Origin: Parabacteroides sp. PFB2-10
GTDB lineage: Bacteria > Bacteroidota > Bacteroidia > Bacteroidales > Tannerellaceae
NCBI RefSeq assembly: GCF_029893085.1
Contig: NZ_JARXWI010000003.1
Span: 124,001-188,000, forward strand
Direction of reading: 5' to 3'
DNA length: 64,000 bases
Both the position numbers and the translations under genes were made by a program. Below the pieces are notes generated by a model. That model was given only the letters and a program-made list of their open reading frames with translations. It searched no databases and had not been told where the DNA came from. Every line of letters begins with the position of its first letter. Position 1 is the first letter of the stretch. Positions 62,513-64,000 of this stretch are shown one piece after another.

Positions 62513-63322
62513 TTATTTATAGTAGCGGGAGTATATCTGATTATACCTCCCGCTTTCTTTTATGCGGCCGAACCAATGATTGAGGCTGTCTAACAGCTCT
62601 TGGGATTCTTTGCGCACGACCCACGACTGCAACTGGGTGAAGCTGATATCGGTGTTGATGTCGATTTCCGGGAATTGATCCTGCATATGCAGGGCGATGG
62701 GCTGATCACAGACCGCATAGTCGATGTCTCCACTGGCCACCATGATAATCAGTTGCTCCGAAGAGTAAAGCGGATCTTCCACGATATGAATCGTGTCTCC
62801 GATCTCCTGTTCCAGGTTGCGCAGGCGCAGGATGGCCGGCGATTGGGCGGGTACATATAGTTGCTTCTTGGCTAAATGTAGTTGATTGCGTACAGGAAGG
62901 ATTCCGTGGTTTGCTTTAGAGGTGCGTTGCACCAATACCTGTTTGTTTAATAGAACCGGGTCGGTGAACAGGTAGGATTCTTTTAGTTCTGTGGTGGCCG
63001 GGATATTCCGGGCGATAATGTCTGTTGCTCGTTGATTTAGCTTCTCAAAGCTTTTGGAAAGGTTCATTTCCAGTTGGATCTCTACCTCCAGGCCAGAGAT
63101 ATCTGAAATGGCCTGGCTTAATTCATACTGAAACCCCTGGATCGTATCACCGCTTACATAATAGCCAGTCGGGTTGTATTCGGTGATGAGACGTAATACG
63201 CCCTCTTGTCTTATCTCTTGCAGGTCACGGGCGGTCTCCCTGGGTTTCTTTAAAAGAAACATCGTGGCCACCACCAAAAGCAATAAGAAAGCATACAATA
63301 ACAGAAGTTTTTTGGACTTCAT
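62513..63322 (-). CDS. Solute-binding protein-like lipoprotein or anchored protein (MltF N-terminal type)
   Basis: The 269-residue protein has one N-terminal hydrophobic segment (about 5-23). A family 3 periplasmic binding fold follows (about 35-260), with LRLITEYNPTGYYVS near 43 and FQYELSQAISD near 64. This is the arrangement of the regulatory half of the lytic transglycosylase MltF, but the catalytic transglycosylase domain is absent. It may bind peptidoglycan fragments or amino acids. It starts 10 bases downstream of the porin gene's stop, so they may be co-transcribed. Confidence 0.85.
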   Translation of the reverse strand: MKSKKLLLLYAFLLLLVVATMFLLKKPRETARDLQEIRQEGVLRLITEYNPTGYYVSGDTIQGFQYELSQAISDISGLEVEIQLEMNLSKSFEKLNQRATDIIARNIPATTELKESYLFTDPVLLNKQVLVQRTSKANHGILPVRNQLHLAKKQLYVPAQSPAILRLRNLEQEIGDTIHIVEDPLYSSEQLIIMVASGDIDYAVCDQPIALHMQDQFPEIDINTDISFTQLQSWVVRKESQELLDSLNHWFGRIKESGRYNQIYSRYYK

Positions 63323-63332
63323 AGAAGGGGAA

Positions 63333-64000
63333 TCAATTGTTGAACATCACGGAGATACCGAATTTCAGCACAAAAGGATTCAATGGATAATGTGCGTATG
63401 AGAAGTGTTTGGGATCAAGGAACATGGTTCCGACATTGTAGCCCATGACAAAGAAGCGAGCCTGCTTCAGATGGAAGTTCAGGTAGGCATTGATCAACGG
63501 ATAATCGCCAACTTTTGTCTTCCGGCTGTCTTCCGGCTGCAACTGGAACTGTTGGGTGGCCGGCTCATAATAGGGCGCATAGTAGGAGGTGAAGTAATGT
63601 GCGTCAGCTCCCAACTGAATGGTGAGCACCTTGGCCAGCTTAAAGTAGACATACATATTGGTGTACAGGCTCAGTTCGGGTAATGGAATCACCTCCTTGT
63701 TGCTGCTTAGTTGATAAGCTGCTTCATTCTCCCAGCCAAAGCCTTTGAACTTAAAATCTTGTTTTACCCGACCGGTGATGACCTGTAGGTTACCATCGTG
63801 TTGCAAAGGCACACCTTTGCTTCCAAAATAGACATGATTCTGAATGCTGTTCACACCGGCAAACAAGGTTGTCCTGGTTTTCTCGATATGAACAGAGCCT
63901 CCGACATACATTTGTTGCTCATTGCGGAAGTTATTATCCCAGCGGTAATACCGGGAGAGGTAGTGCCGTGTGAAAAAGGCGGGCGCTACGTTCTTTACAT
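63333..64000 (-). CDS. Putative porin (Porin_10 type), 5' part outside the window
   Basis: The last 222 residues are visible; the frame continues beyond the right edge, reading VKNVAPAFFTRHYLSRYYRW before the first visible methionine. Alternating strands, GGNLQV-like turns and a C-terminal asparagine after ISVMFNN fit an outer-membrane barrel of the Bacteroidetes putative porin family, which is usually 600-700 residues. It would form a passive or substrate-specific pore. The small solute-binding gene follows 10 bases downstream. Confidence 0.8.
   Translation of the reverse strand, partial: VKNVAPAFFTRHYLSRYYRWDNNFRNEQQMYVGGSVHIEKTRTTLFAGVNSIQNHVYFGSKGVPLQHDGNLQVITGRVKQDFKFKGFGWENEAAYQLSSNKEVIPLPELSLYTNMYVYFKLAKVLTIQLGADAHYFTSYYAPYYEPATQQFQLQPEDSRKTKVGDYPLINAYLNFHLKQARFFVMGYNVGTMFLDPKHFSYAHYPLNPFVLKFGISVMFNN

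Overview
The window looks like a chromosome segment of a gut-type Bacteroidales bacterium, most like Parabacteroides or a near relative. Promoter-like sites are of the Bacteroidetes kind (TAnnTTTG, in the best cases with TTTG 19 bases upstream). The families also fit: putative porin, PepSY-like lipoproteins, DUF3332, TlpA-like lipoprotein, EFR1 ferredoxin and a NagB-like/PIG-L fusion. I saw no rRNA, tRNA, CRISPR array, prophage or intact insertion sequence. The species call is inference.

Layout. 1-3 kb: leftward unit of tsaC, a polyprenyl-phosphate sugar transferase and a ClC channel cut by the window edge. 3.6-6.3 kb: rpsO, then an XRE/cupin regulator paired with an acyl-CoA synthetase. 6.4-8.6 kb: a glycosyltransferase and a large membrane protein. 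8.6-11 kb: two tandem membrane-anchored AraC-type regulators. 11-11.75 kb: a gene-poor stretch with repeated ACGATTTGG sites, a possible small RNA and a 114-base phased quasi-palindrome. 11.75-19.3 kb: a nitrogen-oxide module of hcp, a polyferredoxin, a Crp/Fnr-type regulator, nrfH, nrfA and two cytochrome c maturation genes. 19.36-23 kb: a damaged efflux locus in which an AraC fragment abuts an N-terminally truncated RND pump, followed by an intact TolC-type gene. 23-32 kb: a Nim-like flavoprotein, a very large outer-membrane metallopeptidase-like protein, PepSY-like proteins with a two-component system, and a sialate O-acetylesterase. 32.7-43.5 kb: housekeeping genes (glyA, nhaA, yigZ-like, recQ, recJ) plus two signalling proteins and a TlpA-like lipoprotein. 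44-64 kb: a sigma54 response regulator, membrane proteins, EFR1, TerC, DUF3332, an ABC-F protein, the NagB-like/PIG-L fusion, prolyl oligopeptidase, MscS, an M48 peptidase, a membrane-anchored MutS-like ATPase, an OMPLA-type phospholipase, a histidine kinase, a solute-binding protein and a partial porin.

The clearest working group is the nitrite/NO module. NrfHA reduces nitrite to ammonium using menaquinol. Hcp handles NO or hydroxylamine. The ResB/CcsA pair attaches the hemes. A 16-base palindrome between the ferredoxin and regulator genes is well placed to control both divergent promoters.

The least explained material is non-coding. A composite intergenic repeat occurs five times, each time 5' of a plus-strand gene. 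It has a TGTAAGC/GCTTACA hairpin with variable interior, about three 21-22-base iterons rich in CCCGGG, and a TTGACAA-type palindrome. A second group is long hairpins whose arms are short tandem repeats at gene ends. The third is the 114-base element behind hcp, which has AATT cores every 11 bases around one symmetry axis.
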